A stretch of 64,000 bases of DNA from Solihabitans fulvus (GTDB lineage Bacteria > Actinomycetota > Actinomycetes > Mycobacteriales > Pseudonocardiaceae): the NCBI RefSeq assembly GCF_008386585.1, contig NZ_VUOB01000076.1, positions 31,888-95,887 of the forward strand, in the 5' to 3' direction. Positions 28,021 through 36,828 of the stretch are shown here, in pieces. Made by a program: the position numbers and the translations under genes. Numbering within the stretch: position 1 is the first letter of the stretch; every line of letters begins with the position of its first letter. The notes below the pieces were generated by a model, which saw nothing but the letters and a program-made list of their open reading frames with translations, was not told the DNA's origin and ran no database searches.

Positions 28021-28986
28021 TTACCGTGTGCGGCGGGTGACCAGCCGCTGTAGGACGATGAACAGGAACAGCAGTGCGCCGATCACGATCCGGGTCCACC
28101 AGGAGCTGAGCGTGCCGTCGAAGGTGATCAGCGTCTGGATGACGCCGAGCACGGTGACGCCGAGCACGGTGCCGAGGAGGTAGCCGGATCCTCCGGTCAG
28201 CACTGTTCCGCCGATGACAACCGCCGCGATGGCGTCCAGCTCCATCCCGATGGCGTGCAACGGGTTGCCGGACAACGTGTAGAACGCCAGCAACAGGCCG
28301 CCGAGCGCGGAACAGAAACCGCTGACCGCGTAGATCTGGATCTTCGTGCGGCCCACCGGCAGGCCCATCAACATCGCGGACTGCTCGCTGCCGCCGACCG
28401 CGTACACCGTGCGGCCGAATCGCGTGTAGTGCAGCACGTACACGCCCACCGCGACCACGACCAGCGCGATCACCACGCCGATGGACACGTGCGTGCCACC
28501 GGGCAGCGAGATCGGCGTCTGGGCGACGTAGGTGAAGAACGGGTTCGTGATCGAGATCGACTCGACGCTGATGGTGTAGCAGAGCCCGCGCGCCAGGAAC
28601 ATCCCAGCGAGGGTCACCACGAACGGTTGCAGCTCGAAGAAGTGGATGACCGCACCCATGCCCAGTCCGAGACTGGCGCCGATCACCAGGACCACCAGGA
28701 TGACGACGGGAGCAGGCCACCCGTGCCCGAGCAGCTTCGCGGACACCAGGGTGGACAGCGCGACAACCGAGCCGACCGACAGGTCGATGCCCCCGCTGAG
28801 GATCACGAACGTCATCCCCGCGGCGACCACCAACAGGAACGCGTTGTCGATCAGGAGGTTCAGCACCACCTGCGAGTCGGCGAAGCCGTCGTACCTGGCA
28901 GAGCCGAATCCGAAGGCGCCGACGAGCATCACCAGCGTGGCCAGGATCGGGAGATAGCGCTTGCGGGACACGGTCAGCGTGGTCAT
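28021..28986 (-). CDS. yjfF: CUT2 sugar ABC transporter permease (YjfF type)
   Basis: 321 residues, BPD_transp_2 fold with FVILSGGIDLSVGSVVALS and the YjfF-like QPFVVTLAGMFLARG. With the YtfT-type permease at 28983 it forms a heterodimeric channel. In E. coli YtfQRT-YjfF imports galactofuranose; here three arabinofuranosidases and the ara operon suggest L-arabinofuranose as substrate (inference). The ATG at 28986 overlaps the preceding stop. It is the last gene of its operon, 32 bases before the araB operator. Confidence 0.9.
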   Translation of the reverse strand: MTTLTVSRKRYLPILATLVMLVGAFGFGSARYDGFADSQVVLNLLIDNAFLLVVAAGMTFVILSGGIDLSVGSVVALSTLVSAKLLGHGWPAPVVILVVLVIGASLGLGMGAVIHFFELQPFVVTLAGMFLARGLCYTISVESISITNPFFTYVAQTPISLPGGTHVSIGVVIALVVVAVGVYVLHYTRFGRTVYAVGGSEQSAMLMGLPVGRTKIQIYAVSGFCSALGGLLLAFYTLSGNPLHAIGMELDAIAAVVIGGTVLTGGSGYLLGTVLGVTVLGVIQTLITFDGTLSSWWTRIVIGALLFLFIVLQRLVTRRTR

Positions 28987-30032
28987 AGCGTCACCTCCAC
29001 TTTTTCGTCCTTGACGACCGGGACCGACCGACGGGACCGGCGGGCGAACTTCCGCCGGAACTGCGGCGACTGCACTAGGCACACCGCCAGCACCACGACC
29101 GCCTTGAACAGCAGCGTGGTCTCCGGCGGGATCCCCAGGGTGTAGACAGTCGTGGACAGGGTCTGGATGAGCAACGCGCCGATGACCGTGCCGCCGAAGG
29201 AGAACCGGCCGCCGGTCAGGCGCGTGCCGCCGATGACCACCGCGAGGATGGCGTCCAGCTCGATCCACAGGCCGGCGTTGTTGCCGTCGGCGCTGGAGAC
29301 GTTCGAGCTGATCATCAGCCCGGCCACGCCGGCGCACAGGCCGCAGAAGACGTACGTGAGCCAGATCAGCCGCCGGGACGCCACCCCGGCGAGCCTGCTC
29401 GCCTCCGGGTTCCCGCCGACCGCCTCGATCAGCATGCCCAGCGCGGACTTGCGGACCGCCAGGGACGAGATCCCGAATGCGGCCAGCGCGATCAGGATCG
29501 ACAACGGCACCGTGGCCACGAAGCCGCCGCCGATGTCCCGGTAGTGGGTGCCGGTGATGGTGATGATCTGGCCGTCGGTGATCAGCTGGGCCAGGCCGCG
29601 GCCGGCCACCATGAGGATCAACGTCCCCACGATCGGCTGCACCCCGAGCACGCTCACCAGGAACCCGTTGCACGCCCCGAGAAGCAGGCTCAGTGCGATG
29701 GCGATCCCCACTGCTCCCAGGGTCCCGCCGAGACTGTTCTGGTCTCCGAGCCTGCTCACCCAGAGGCACGCGACGGCCCCGCTGATGGCGACCACGGACC
29801 CAACGGACAGGTCGATGCCGCCGGTCGCGATGACGAGGGTCATGCCGAGGGCGACGAGAATGAGCGGGGCGCCGAACCGAAGAATGTCGATCAGGCTGCC
29901 GTAGAGGTGGCCCTCGCGGAACTGGACGGCGAAGAACCTCGGCGACGCGACGAAGTTGCCGAGAAGCAGCAGAACGAGGGCGGCAGCTGGCCAGAACAGG
30001 CGGTGTTTGACCAAGCGGGCGTAGGTGTTCAC
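28983..30032 (-). CDS. ytfT: CUT2 sugar ABC transporter permease (YtfT type)
   Basis: 349 residues with about ten membrane helices; VIATGGIDLSVGSVVAISGAV is the family signature, and FGAPLILVALGMTLV resembles YtfT. The GTG at 30032 overlaps the ATPase stop (GTGA). The highly basic C-terminal tail (RRKFARRSRRSVPVVKDEK) is presumably cytoplasmic. It pairs with the YjfF-type permease encoded next; two different permeases in one CUT2 operon is the hallmark of the YtfQRT-YjfF group. Confidence 0.9.
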   Translation of the reverse strand: MNTYARLVKHRLFWPAAALVLLLLGNFVASPRFFAVQFREGHLYGSLIDILRFGAPLILVALGMTLVIATGGIDLSVGSVVAISGAVACLWVSRLGDQNSLGGTLGAVGIAIALSLLLGACNGFLVSVLGVQPIVGTLILMVAGRGLAQLITDGQIITITGTHYRDIGGGFVATVPLSILIALAAFGISSLAVRKSALGMLIEAVGGNPEASRLAGVASRRLIWLTYVFCGLCAGVAGLMISSNVSSADGNNAGLWIELDAILAVVIGGTRLTGGRFSFGGTVIGALLIQTLSTTVYTLGIPPETTLLFKAVVVLAVCLVQSPQFRRKFARRSRRSVPVVKDEKVEVTL

Positions 30033-31522
30033 CGCTCCCCTCCGTCCGCGATGGTTGCCATGATGTCGTCCGGAGTGAGCGAGTCGTTCGCCAGTTGGGC
30101 CACGACGTGGCGGTCCCGCAGCACGGCCACCTTGTCACTCACCCTCAGCACTTCCTCCAACTCCGCGGAGATGAACACCACCGCCATGCCGTCCGCCGTC
30201 AGCTCCGCGACCAGCCGCTGGATCTCGGCCTTCGCGCCGACGTCGATGCCCCTGGTCGGTTCGTCCAGGATCAGCAGCTTCGGTTCGGTGATCAGCCACC
30301 GCGCGAGCAGGACCTTCTGCTGGTTGCCACCGGACAGGTCGCCGGCCCTGGCCTCCGGGTCGGCCGGACGGATGTCCAGCAATTCGATGCTCCTGGCGAC
30401 GATCTCGTCCTGCCGGCGCCGGGACAGCGGTCTGGTCCAGCCGCGGGCCGCCTGCATCGCGAGGATGATGTTCTCGCGGACGGTCAGATCCTGGATCAGG
30501 CCCTCGGTCTTGCGGTTCTCCGAGCAGAAGGCGATTCCCTTGCTCACGGCCACCCGAGGTGACCGCAACGCGACCGGGGTGTCGTCGATCCGCACCTCAC
30601 CGGAGTCCGCGTGGTCGGCGCCGAACAGCAGCCGGGCGAGCTCGGTCCGTCCAGATCCGAGCAGCCCGGCCAGCCCGAGCACCGAACCGCGCGAGATCTC
30701 CAGCGAGAAGGGCGCGACGCTCCCCTTGCGGCCGAGGTCCGACGCCTGCATGAGCGTCCCCTCGCCGTGCCGCACCTCGCCACGGAGCCCCTCCAGCACG
30801 GGGAGGTCCTTGCCGATCATCTTCGCGACCAGCTCCCGTGCCGTGATGTCGGTGTACTCGCCGACGAGTTTCCCGTTGCGCAGCACGGTCATCCGGTCCG
30901 CGATGGCCAGGACCTGGTCGATGAAGTGCGACACGAACAGGATCGCCATGCCCTGGGCGCGCAGCGACCGCATCACGCCGAGCAGCCGCTCGACCTCGCC
31001 AGGGTCCAGGCTGGACGTCGGCTCGTCCAGGACGAGGACGCGCGCGTCCACGTCCAGCGCACGCGCGATGGCGACGAGCTGTTGGACGGCGATCGACTGC
31101 TGGCCAAGCGGCGCCGACACGTCCAGCGACACCTCCAGCCTGGCCAGCAGCTCGACCGCCCGGCGACGCAGCGCCGACCAGTGGATCCGACCGAACCGAC
31201 GGGGCTCGCGGCCCAGCAGGATGTTCTCCGCGACCGACAGGTTCGGGCACAGGTTCACCTCCTGGTAGACCGTGCTCACGCCGCCGCGCTGGGCCGCGGC
31301 GGGGCCGGCGAAGGACACGGGCTCGCCCGCGAACAGGACAGTGCCCGCGTCCACGCCGTGCACCCCCGTCAGGACCTTGATCAACGTGGACTTCCCGGCG
31401 CCGTTCTCGCCCATCAGGGCGTGCACCTCACCGGGGAACAAACGGAAGTCCACGTCGTCAAGCGCGACGACACCCGCGAACTCCTTGCGGATGCCCGTCA
31501 TCCGCAGAATCTCGGCCGGCAT
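30029..31522 (-). CDS. ytfR: CUT2 sugar ABC transporter ATPase (YtfR type)
   Basis: 497 residues, two fused ABC domains. Walker A GENGAGKST (about 39-47), YQEVNLCPNLSVAENI, signature-like QQSIAVQQLVAIARAL and LVLDEPTSSLD in the first half; DLSGGNQQKVLLARWL and ILDEPTRGIDVG in the second. It energises the two permeases that follow. The short 3-base gap after the binding-protein stop and the overlap with ytfT show a single operon. Confidence 0.93.
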   Translation of the reverse strand: MPAEILRMTGIRKEFAGVVALDDVDFRLFPGEVHALMGENGAGKSTLIKVLTGVHGVDAGTVLFAGEPVSFAGPAAAQRGGVSTVYQEVNLCPNLSVAENILLGREPRRFGRIHWSALRRRAVELLARLEVSLDVSAPLGQQSIAVQQLVAIARALDVDARVLVLDEPTSSLDPGEVERLLGVMRSLRAQGMAILFVSHFIDQVLAIADRMTVLRNGKLVGEYTDITARELVAKMIGKDLPVLEGLRGEVRHGEGTLMQASDLGRKGSVAPFSLEISRGSVLGLAGLLGSGRTELARLLFGADHADSGEVRIDDTPVALRSPRVAVSKGIAFCSENRKTEGLIQDLTVRENIILAMQAARGWTRPLSRRRQDEIVARSIELLDIRPADPEARAGDLSGGNQQKVLLARWLITEPKLLILDEPTRGIDVGAKAEIQRLVAELTADGMAVVFISAELEEVLRVSDKVAVLRDRHVVAQLANDSLTPDDIMATIADGGER

Positions 31523-31525
31523 GGA

Positions 31526-32512
31526 TCAGTACTGCCTCTGCGGCAGCGCGGTCTTGGCGGCGGCCTGGTCGAACTCGGTCTCCGTGGTCTCGATCCTCGC
31601 CGGCACGTCCTGGCCGGCCGAGACCTTCTTGACCAGATCCATCAGCTGCGGGCCGAGCAGTGGGTTGCACTCGACCACGTGGTTGATCTTACCGTCGACC
31701 AGCGCCTGCAACGCGTCGTGGACACCGTCCACGGAGACGATCTTGATGTCCTTGCCTGGCACCTTGCCCGCGCCCTCGATGGCCTCGATGGCGCCGAGCG
31801 CCATGTCGTCGTTGTGCGCGTACAGCACGTCGATCTTGCTCTGCGACTTCAGGAACGCCTCCATCACCTCCTTGCCCTTGGCGCGGGTGAAGTCACCGGT
31901 CTGCGAGGCGACGATCTTGAACTTCGGGTCGGCCGCGATCACGTCGCCGAAGCCCTTCTTGCGGTCGTTCGCGGGCGCCGAGCCCGTGGTGCCCTGCAGC
32001 TCCACGATGTTCACGTCCCCGGGCGCGGAGGCGTACTCCTTGGTCAGCCACTGGCCGGCCTTCTGCCCCTCCTTCACGAAGTCCGAACCGAGGAAGGTCT
32101 TGTAGAGCGTCTTGTCGGGCGAGTCGATTGCGCGGTCGGTCAGCACCACCGGGATGTTGGCGGTCTTCGCCTCCTTGAGCACGGTGTCCCAGCCCGACTC
32201 GACCACCGGCGAGAACGCGATGACCTTGACCTTCTGCTGGATGTACGACCGGATCGCCTTGATCTGGTTCTCCTGCTTCTGCTGCGCGTCGGAGAACTTC
32301 AGCTCGATCCCGGCCGACTTGGCCGAGTCCTGGATCGACTTGGTGTTCGCGGTCCGCCACCCGCTCTCCGCGCCGACCTGGGCGAAGCCAAGGCTGATCG
32401 CCCCACCGCCACTTCCGGACCCACTGCCGCTGCCACTGCTACTGCCACAGGCGGACAGGAGCAGCGCTCCGACACCGACGACCACACCAGCGGCCCATTT
32501 CCTGTTTAACAT
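31526..32512 (-). CDS. ytfQ: Sugar-binding lipoprotein (YtfQ type)
   Basis: 328 residues, lipobox LLSAC (Cys22) followed by a Gly/Ser-rich linker and a type-I binding fold (ISLGFAQVGAESGWR, VVLTDRAIDSP, LYAHNDDMALG), all close to YtfQ. I use the ATG at 32512 because GGAG stands five bases upstream; a GTG at 32518 would overlap that site. Codon 2 is TTA (Leu), rare in high-GC actinobacteria. The TGTTAGCGCTAACA operator ends next to the ribosome site, so expression is tied to arabinose. Confidence 0.91.
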   Translation of the reverse strand: MLNRKWAAGVVVGVGALLLSACGSSSGSGSGSGSGGGAISLGFAQVGAESGWRTANTKSIQDSAKSAGIELKFSDAQQKQENQIKAIRSYIQQKVKVIAFSPVVESGWDTVLKEAKTANIPVVLTDRAIDSPDKTLYKTFLGSDFVKEGQKAGQWLTKEYASAPGDVNIVELQGTTGSAPANDRKKGFGDVIAADPKFKIVASQTGDFTRAKGKEVMEAFLKSQSKIDVLYAHNDDMALGAIEAIEGAGKVPGKDIKIVSVDGVHDALQALVDGKINHVVECNPLLGPQLMDLVKKVSAGQDVPARIETTETEFDQAAAKTALPQRQY

Positions 32513-32522
32513 CGACACTCCA

Positions 32523-32536
32523 TGTTAGCGCTAACA
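32523..32536. promoter_or_regulatory. Arabinose-type operator TGTTAGCGCTAACA (ytfQ operon)
   Basis: A perfect palindrome, 16 bp with the flanking A/T, lying immediately upstream of the GGAG ribosome site of the YtfQ-type gene. At this position a bound repressor would block either initiation or elongation. Confidence 0.88.
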
Positions 32537-32575
32537 TTCAGGTCATCACTTACGTTGCGGCCACCCCGTAGGGGG

Positions 32576-33595
32576 TTACCGCGGCCCGGTGCTCTCCCGG
32601 ACGATCAGTTCGGCCTCGACCAGGTCGCGGACTTTTCCGTCGGCCAGTTCGCCCGCGATCCGTTGGGCCAGAATCTGGAACGTGCGTCGCCCGACCTCGA
32701 TGAAGTCCTGACGCACGGTGGTCAGCGGCGGGCTGAAGTACGCCGCCTCGGGGATGTCGTCGAATCCGGCGACGTGCACGTCGCGGGGAACGCGGATGCC
32801 GGCTTCGGAGAACGCCCGCAACAGCCCGAGCGCCATCTGGTCGTTGGCGACGAACACCGCGGACACCCCCTTCACCTTGGCCAGCGCCCGGCCCGCCTCG
32901 TACCCGGACCGTGGGCTCCAGTCGCCCCGGACGACCTCGGGCACCGGTGCCTTGTACCGCTTGAGGGTCTCCCGCCAGGCACGTTCCCGCGCCCGCGCCT
33001 CCAGCCAGTCGGCCGGGCCGCCAACATGCCACACCGTCTTGTGCCCCAGCGCAAGCAGGTGTTCGGTCGCGCGTTTGGCGCCGTCGTACTGGTCGACGGC
33101 CACCACCGGAACGGCCGCCCGTTCGCCTCCGGCGACCGCCACCAACGGCATGTCCTTTGGCACCGCGTCCAACGCCTTGACCACGGCGACGTGCGGCGCG
33201 ATCACCACGATGCCCTCGACCGCCTGCCGCCGGAGGTTGTCCACCGCATCGGCGATGGACGTCCGGTGCGGGACGCCGACGCTGGAGATCGCAACCGAGT
33301 ACCCGGCCTCGCTGGCGGCCTTCTCGATGCCGTACAGCGTGCTCGCCGGGCCGTAGAGCATGGAGTCCAGCGCGACCACGCCGAGCACGCCGGTCCGGCC
33401 CGTGACCAACGCACGGGCAGCCGAGTTCGGCCGGTAGTCCAGCCGCGCCACCGCGGCCATCACCCTGGCCCGGGTCTCCGCCCGGACCGGGCCGGTGCCG
33501 TTGACCACCCGGGACACCGTCATGTGTGAGACGCCGGCCAGCTCGGCCACGTCGGTCAGGCTCGCCTGCCGCTCGGACGGGTTGCCACTGGACAT
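32576..33595 (-). CDS. LacI-family regulator, candidate arabinose repressor
   Basis: 339 residues. The HTH is ASLTDVAELAGVSHMTVSRV (about 11-30), followed by hinge YRPNSAARALVTGRTG and a sugar-sensing domain ending GFDDIPEAAYFSPPLTTVRQ. The ATG at 33595 has GGAGG eight bases upstream. A variant of the arabinose operator (33640-33653) lies 44 bases before the start, as expected for autoregulation, and the next gene downstream is the operator-controlled ytfQ operon. It is therefore the best candidate for the factor that reads all TGTTAGCGCTAACA boxes in the window. Confidence 0.93.
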   Translation of the reverse strand: MSSGNPSERQASLTDVAELAGVSHMTVSRVVNGTGPVRAETRARVMAAVARLDYRPNSAARALVTGRTGVLGVVALDSMLYGPASTLYGIEKAASEAGYSVAISSVGVPHRTSIADAVDNLRRQAVEGIVVIAPHVAVVKALDAVPKDMPLVAVAGGERAAVPVVAVDQYDGAKRATEHLLALGHKTVWHVGGPADWLEARARERAWRETLKRYKAPVPEVVRGDWSPRSGYEAGRALAKVKGVSAVFVANDQMALGLLRAFSEAGIRVPRDVHVAGFDDIPEAAYFSPPLTTVRQDFIEVGRRTFQILAQRIAGELADGKVRDLVEAELIVRESTGPR

Positions 33596-33639
33596 ACAGC
33601 CAACCTCCGTCCGCTACGCCGCGTCGTGACGATGGGTAG

Positions 33640-33653
33640 TGTTAGCGATAACA
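33640..33653. promoter_or_regulatory. Arabinose-type operator variant TGTTAGCGATAACA
   Basis: One base departs from the perfect palindrome. It sits upstream of the candidate arabinose repressor and about 80 bases past the end of the GH31 gene, so it serves the repressor gene itself. Confidence 0.8.
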
Positions 33654-33736
33654 CATACCGCGTCAAGCCCTGTAACAACAGCGTGACAAAGGTACCGGTT
33701 CAGATCGCGGCCGCTCCCCCACCTCGACCCCGAGGA

Positions 33737-36019
33737 TCAGCCCACGATCCGCAGGGTCACCTCGGCTCCCGTCGCCCGGACGACCACGCCGTCCTGGTCC
33801 AGTTCCGCCCTCCCGCCGGCCACCGCGTCAACATCCCGAAGCCCCTCCAGTCGGACCTGCCAACTCGACGGCGGCCGGGTCGCCTCGATCCGCAGGTCGT
33901 CGCCTCGACGGTGCGTGGCGAACACCGTGTCGCCGACGGCCGTGACCTGGGTCCCCTCCCGGAGCGAGTACAGCCGCAACGTGACGTCCTCGGCGTAGGC
34001 GTAGTCCGGTCGGGAGTCGACCGCGCCGACCGGCAGGACCGTGTTGGGGCGCACCAGGATCGGCATCTCCAGGAATCCGCGCCGGTCACGGACCCACCTC
34101 GGCCCGGACACGGCCTGCCCGGTCAGCAGGTCCGTCCACTCCCCCTCGGGCACGTAGTACGAGACGTCGCCATCGTCGGAGAACACCGGCGCCACGAGCA
34201 GGCTGTCGCCGAGCATGTACTGGCGCTCCAGATGCGTGCACGCCGGGTCGTCGGGGAACTCCAGCACCATCGCCCGCATCATCGGCACGCCCTGGGCCAC
34301 GGCCTGCCGGGCCACCTGGTCCAGATACGGCATCAACCGCGCCTTCAGTTTCGAGAACCGCCGCAGCACGTCGACCGACTCCTCGTCGAACAGCCACGGC
34401 ACCCGGTAGGAGTCGCTGCCGTGCAGCCGGCTGTGCGAGGACAGCAGCCCGAACGCGATCCACCGCTTGAACAACGCCGGCGACGGTGTGCCCTCGAAAC
34501 CGCCGATGTCGTGGCTCCAGAACCCGAACCCGGACATTCCCAGCGACAGCCCGCCGCGCAGGCTCTCCGCCATCGCCTCGTAGGTCGACTCGCAGTCTCC
34601 CCCCCAGTGCACCGGAAGCTGTTGCGACCCGGTCGTGGCCGACCGCGCGAACACCACGGCCTGGCCACGTCCGCGCAACACGTCGAAGACCGTCCGGTTG
34701 TACAGGTACGCGTAGTAGTTGTGCATCCGCTGCGGATCGGATCCGTCGTGGTAGACCACGTCGGTGGGGATTCGCTCGCCGAAGTCGGTCTTGAAGCAGT
34801 CCACTCCCTGATCCAGCAGGACTTCCAGCTTGGCCGCGTACCACGCGCGGGCGGCCGGGTTGGTGAAGTCCACCAGCGCCATCCCCGGCTGCCACCGGTC
34901 CCACTGCCACACGTCGCCGTTCGGCTTCCGCAGCAGATACCCGCCAGCCACACCCTCGGCGAACAGCGCGGACCGCTGGGCGACGTACGGGTTGATCCAC
35001 ACCGAGATCCGCAGGCCGCGGGCCTTGAGCCTGGCCAGCATCCCGACCGGGTCGGGGAAGGTCCGTGGATCCCACTCGAAGTCGCACCAGTGCAGGTCGC
35101 GCATCCAGAAGCAGTCGAAGTGGAAGACGCTCAACGGCAGGTCGCGATCGGCCATGCCGTCGATGAAGTCGGTGACCGTCTTCTCGTCGTAGGACGTGGT
35201 GAACGACGTCGACAGCCACAGCCCGAACGACCATGCCGGCGGCAGCACCGGCCGGCCGGTCAGCGCCGTGTACCTGCGAAGGATGTCCTTCGGGGTGGGG
35301 CCGTAGATGACGAAGTACTCCAGTGACTGTCCCTCGACGCTGAACTGGACCCGGGACGTCACCTCGGAGGCGACCTCGAACGACACCCGGCCGGGGTGGT
35401 TGACGAACACGCCGTATCCGGCGTTGGTCAGGTAGAACGGGACGTTCTTGTACGCCTGCTCGCTCGTGGTGCCCGCGTCCGCGTTCCAGATGTCCACCTC
35501 CTGGCCGTTGCGGACCATCGGCCCGAACCGCTCGCCAAGGCCGTAGACGGTGTCCCCGACACCAAGGTTCAGCTGTTCACGGACGTAGTGCCGGCCGTCC
35601 AACGTCATGAAGCCCATGCCCTTGACGCCGGTGGACGTGAGCACCGCGCCCGCAGCGGCGAAGTCCAGTCCCCATTCGTCCTGGCTCACCCGCACCGACA
35701 GGTCTCCGGAGGTCAGCACGACGCCACTGTCCTCATGCGACACCGTGCCGCCGGATTCGCCGCCGGCGATCTCGAAGTGCGGCCCGTTGTCCATCTCGCC
35801 GTGGAAATGCGCGATCGTCACGCGGATCACGTCGGCCATTGGCGCGTCGAGGCCCACGGTGACCAGTGGCCCCTTGAGCAGGTCACCCCGGTGGCGGATG
35901 TGCTGGACGGGTGCGTGCACCACGAGCGAGCCCGGCCCCTCGGTGATGTCGTGCACCTCCGCCGGGTACACCGCCTCCACCCCGGATTTGAGCAGCCAGT
36001 ACCCGTCGCTGAACTTCAT
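33737..36019 (-). CDS. yicI: GH31 alpha-xylosidase (YicI type)
   Basis: 760 residues, close to E. coli YicI (772). It releases alpha-D-xylose from the non-reducing end of isoprimeverose and xyloglucan oligosaccharides. Nucleophile Asp412 is in FKTDFGERIP and acid/base Asp475 in HWGGDCESTYEAM; YVREQLNLGVGDTVYGLGERFGP matches the YicI N-terminal domain. No signal peptide, so cytoplasmic. The ATG at 36019 overlaps the permease stop (ATGA), making it the end of the transporter operon. The window's GH5 glucanases and fucosidase fit xyloglucan as the source. Confidence 0.95.
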   Translation of the reverse strand: MKFSDGYWLLKSGVEAVYPAEVHDITEGPGSLVVHAPVQHIRHRGDLLKGPLVTVGLDAPMADVIRVTIAHFHGEMDNGPHFEIAGGESGGTVSHEDSGVVLTSGDLSVRVSQDEWGLDFAAAGAVLTSTGVKGMGFMTLDGRHYVREQLNLGVGDTVYGLGERFGPMVRNGQEVDIWNADAGTTSEQAYKNVPFYLTNAGYGVFVNHPGRVSFEVASEVTSRVQFSVEGQSLEYFVIYGPTPKDILRRYTALTGRPVLPPAWSFGLWLSTSFTTSYDEKTVTDFIDGMADRDLPLSVFHFDCFWMRDLHWCDFEWDPRTFPDPVGMLARLKARGLRISVWINPYVAQRSALFAEGVAGGYLLRKPNGDVWQWDRWQPGMALVDFTNPAARAWYAAKLEVLLDQGVDCFKTDFGERIPTDVVYHDGSDPQRMHNYYAYLYNRTVFDVLRGRGQAVVFARSATTGSQQLPVHWGGDCESTYEAMAESLRGGLSLGMSGFGFWSHDIGGFEGTPSPALFKRWIAFGLLSSHSRLHGSDSYRVPWLFDEESVDVLRRFSKLKARLMPYLDQVARQAVAQGVPMMRAMVLEFPDDPACTHLERQYMLGDSLLVAPVFSDDGDVSYYVPEGEWTDLLTGQAVSGPRWVRDRRGFLEMPILVRPNTVLPVGAVDSRPDYAYAEDVTLRLYSLREGTQVTAVGDTVFATHRRGDDLRIEATRPPSSWQVRLEGLRDVDAVAGGRAELDQDGVVVRATGAEVTLRIVG

Positions 36020-36828
36020 TTGACCGCCCCTGCTGTGATTCCACGGGTCAACGTGCGCTGGAAGACAAGGAAGAACGCGATCGCCGGGATCACGCCGAGC
36101 AGCGCCGACGCGCTCGTCATGGTCGCGTCCATCATCCGCTGGCCCTGGAGCACCCCGAGCGCGACAGTGACGGTCTGGTTCTCGTTGGAGATCAACAGCA
36201 CCAGCGGCAGGAAGAACTCGTTCCACGTCCAGATGAAGAAGAACACCATCAGCATGCCCAGGGTCGGCCGGCTGACCGGGACCACGATCCGCAGCAGCGT
36301 CTGTAGCTTGCCGGCGCCGTCGATCCTGGCGGCCTCGAGCAGCTCGGGCGGGAAGGCGACGAACGTGGACGAGAGCAGGTACGTGCCGAACGCGCCCTGG
36401 ATGATCGTGAAGACGAGGATCACGCCCAGCCGCGTGTCGTACAGCCCGGTCTGGTTGGCCAGGTAGTACAGCGGGTAGACCAGCGCCTCCTGGGGCACCG
36501 TGTTGGCGACCAGGAACACGACCAGGATCCAGGTCCGGCCCCTGACCCGGCCGATGCCAAGGGCGTACGCGTTCAACACCGACACCACGACGGCCAGCAC
36601 CGCCACCGAGCCGCTGATCACGACGCTGTTGAGCAGCTTGCCGCCGAAGTCGACGCGCTGCCAGAAGTCGACGATCCCGTGCAGGTCGATACCGTGCGGC
36701 GGCTTGATCGGGCCGCCCGTCGCGTACTCGGCCGGCGACTTCACCGCGTTCATGGCCACGATCACGAACGGGACCAGCATCAGCACGGCCAGCAGGACCA
36801 GCGACCACAGGACCACATGCCGTCTCAC
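36016..36828 (-). CDS. Carbohydrate ABC transporter permease (CUT1, MalG type)
   Basis: 270 residues, six membrane segments, EAA loop LEAARIDGAGKLQTLLRIVVP near residues 165-185. The GTG start at 36828 overlaps the partner permease stop, and its own stop overlaps the GH31 start. The coupling to an alpha-xylosidase suggests import of alpha-xylosides such as xyloglucan oligosaccharides. There is no ATPase gene nearby. Confidence 0.92.
   Translation of the reverse strand: MRRHVVLWSLVLLAVLMLVPFVIVAMNAVKSPAEYATGGPIKPPHGIDLHGIVDFWQRVDFGGKLLNSVVISGSVAVLAVVVSVLNAYALGIGRVRGRTWILVVFLVANTVPQEALVYPLYYLANQTGLYDTRLGVILVFTIIQGAFGTYLLSSTFVAFPPELLEAARIDGAGKLQTLLRIVVPVSRPTLGMLMVFFFIWTWNEFFLPLVLLISNENQTVTVALGVLQGQRMMDATMTSASALLGVIPAIAFFLVFQRTLTRGITAGAVK

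Noticed and set aside
32563..32576. Short ACCCC/GGGGT hairpin after the arabinose regulator
   Set aside because: Only five pairs and overlapping the stop codon; not convincing as a terminator.
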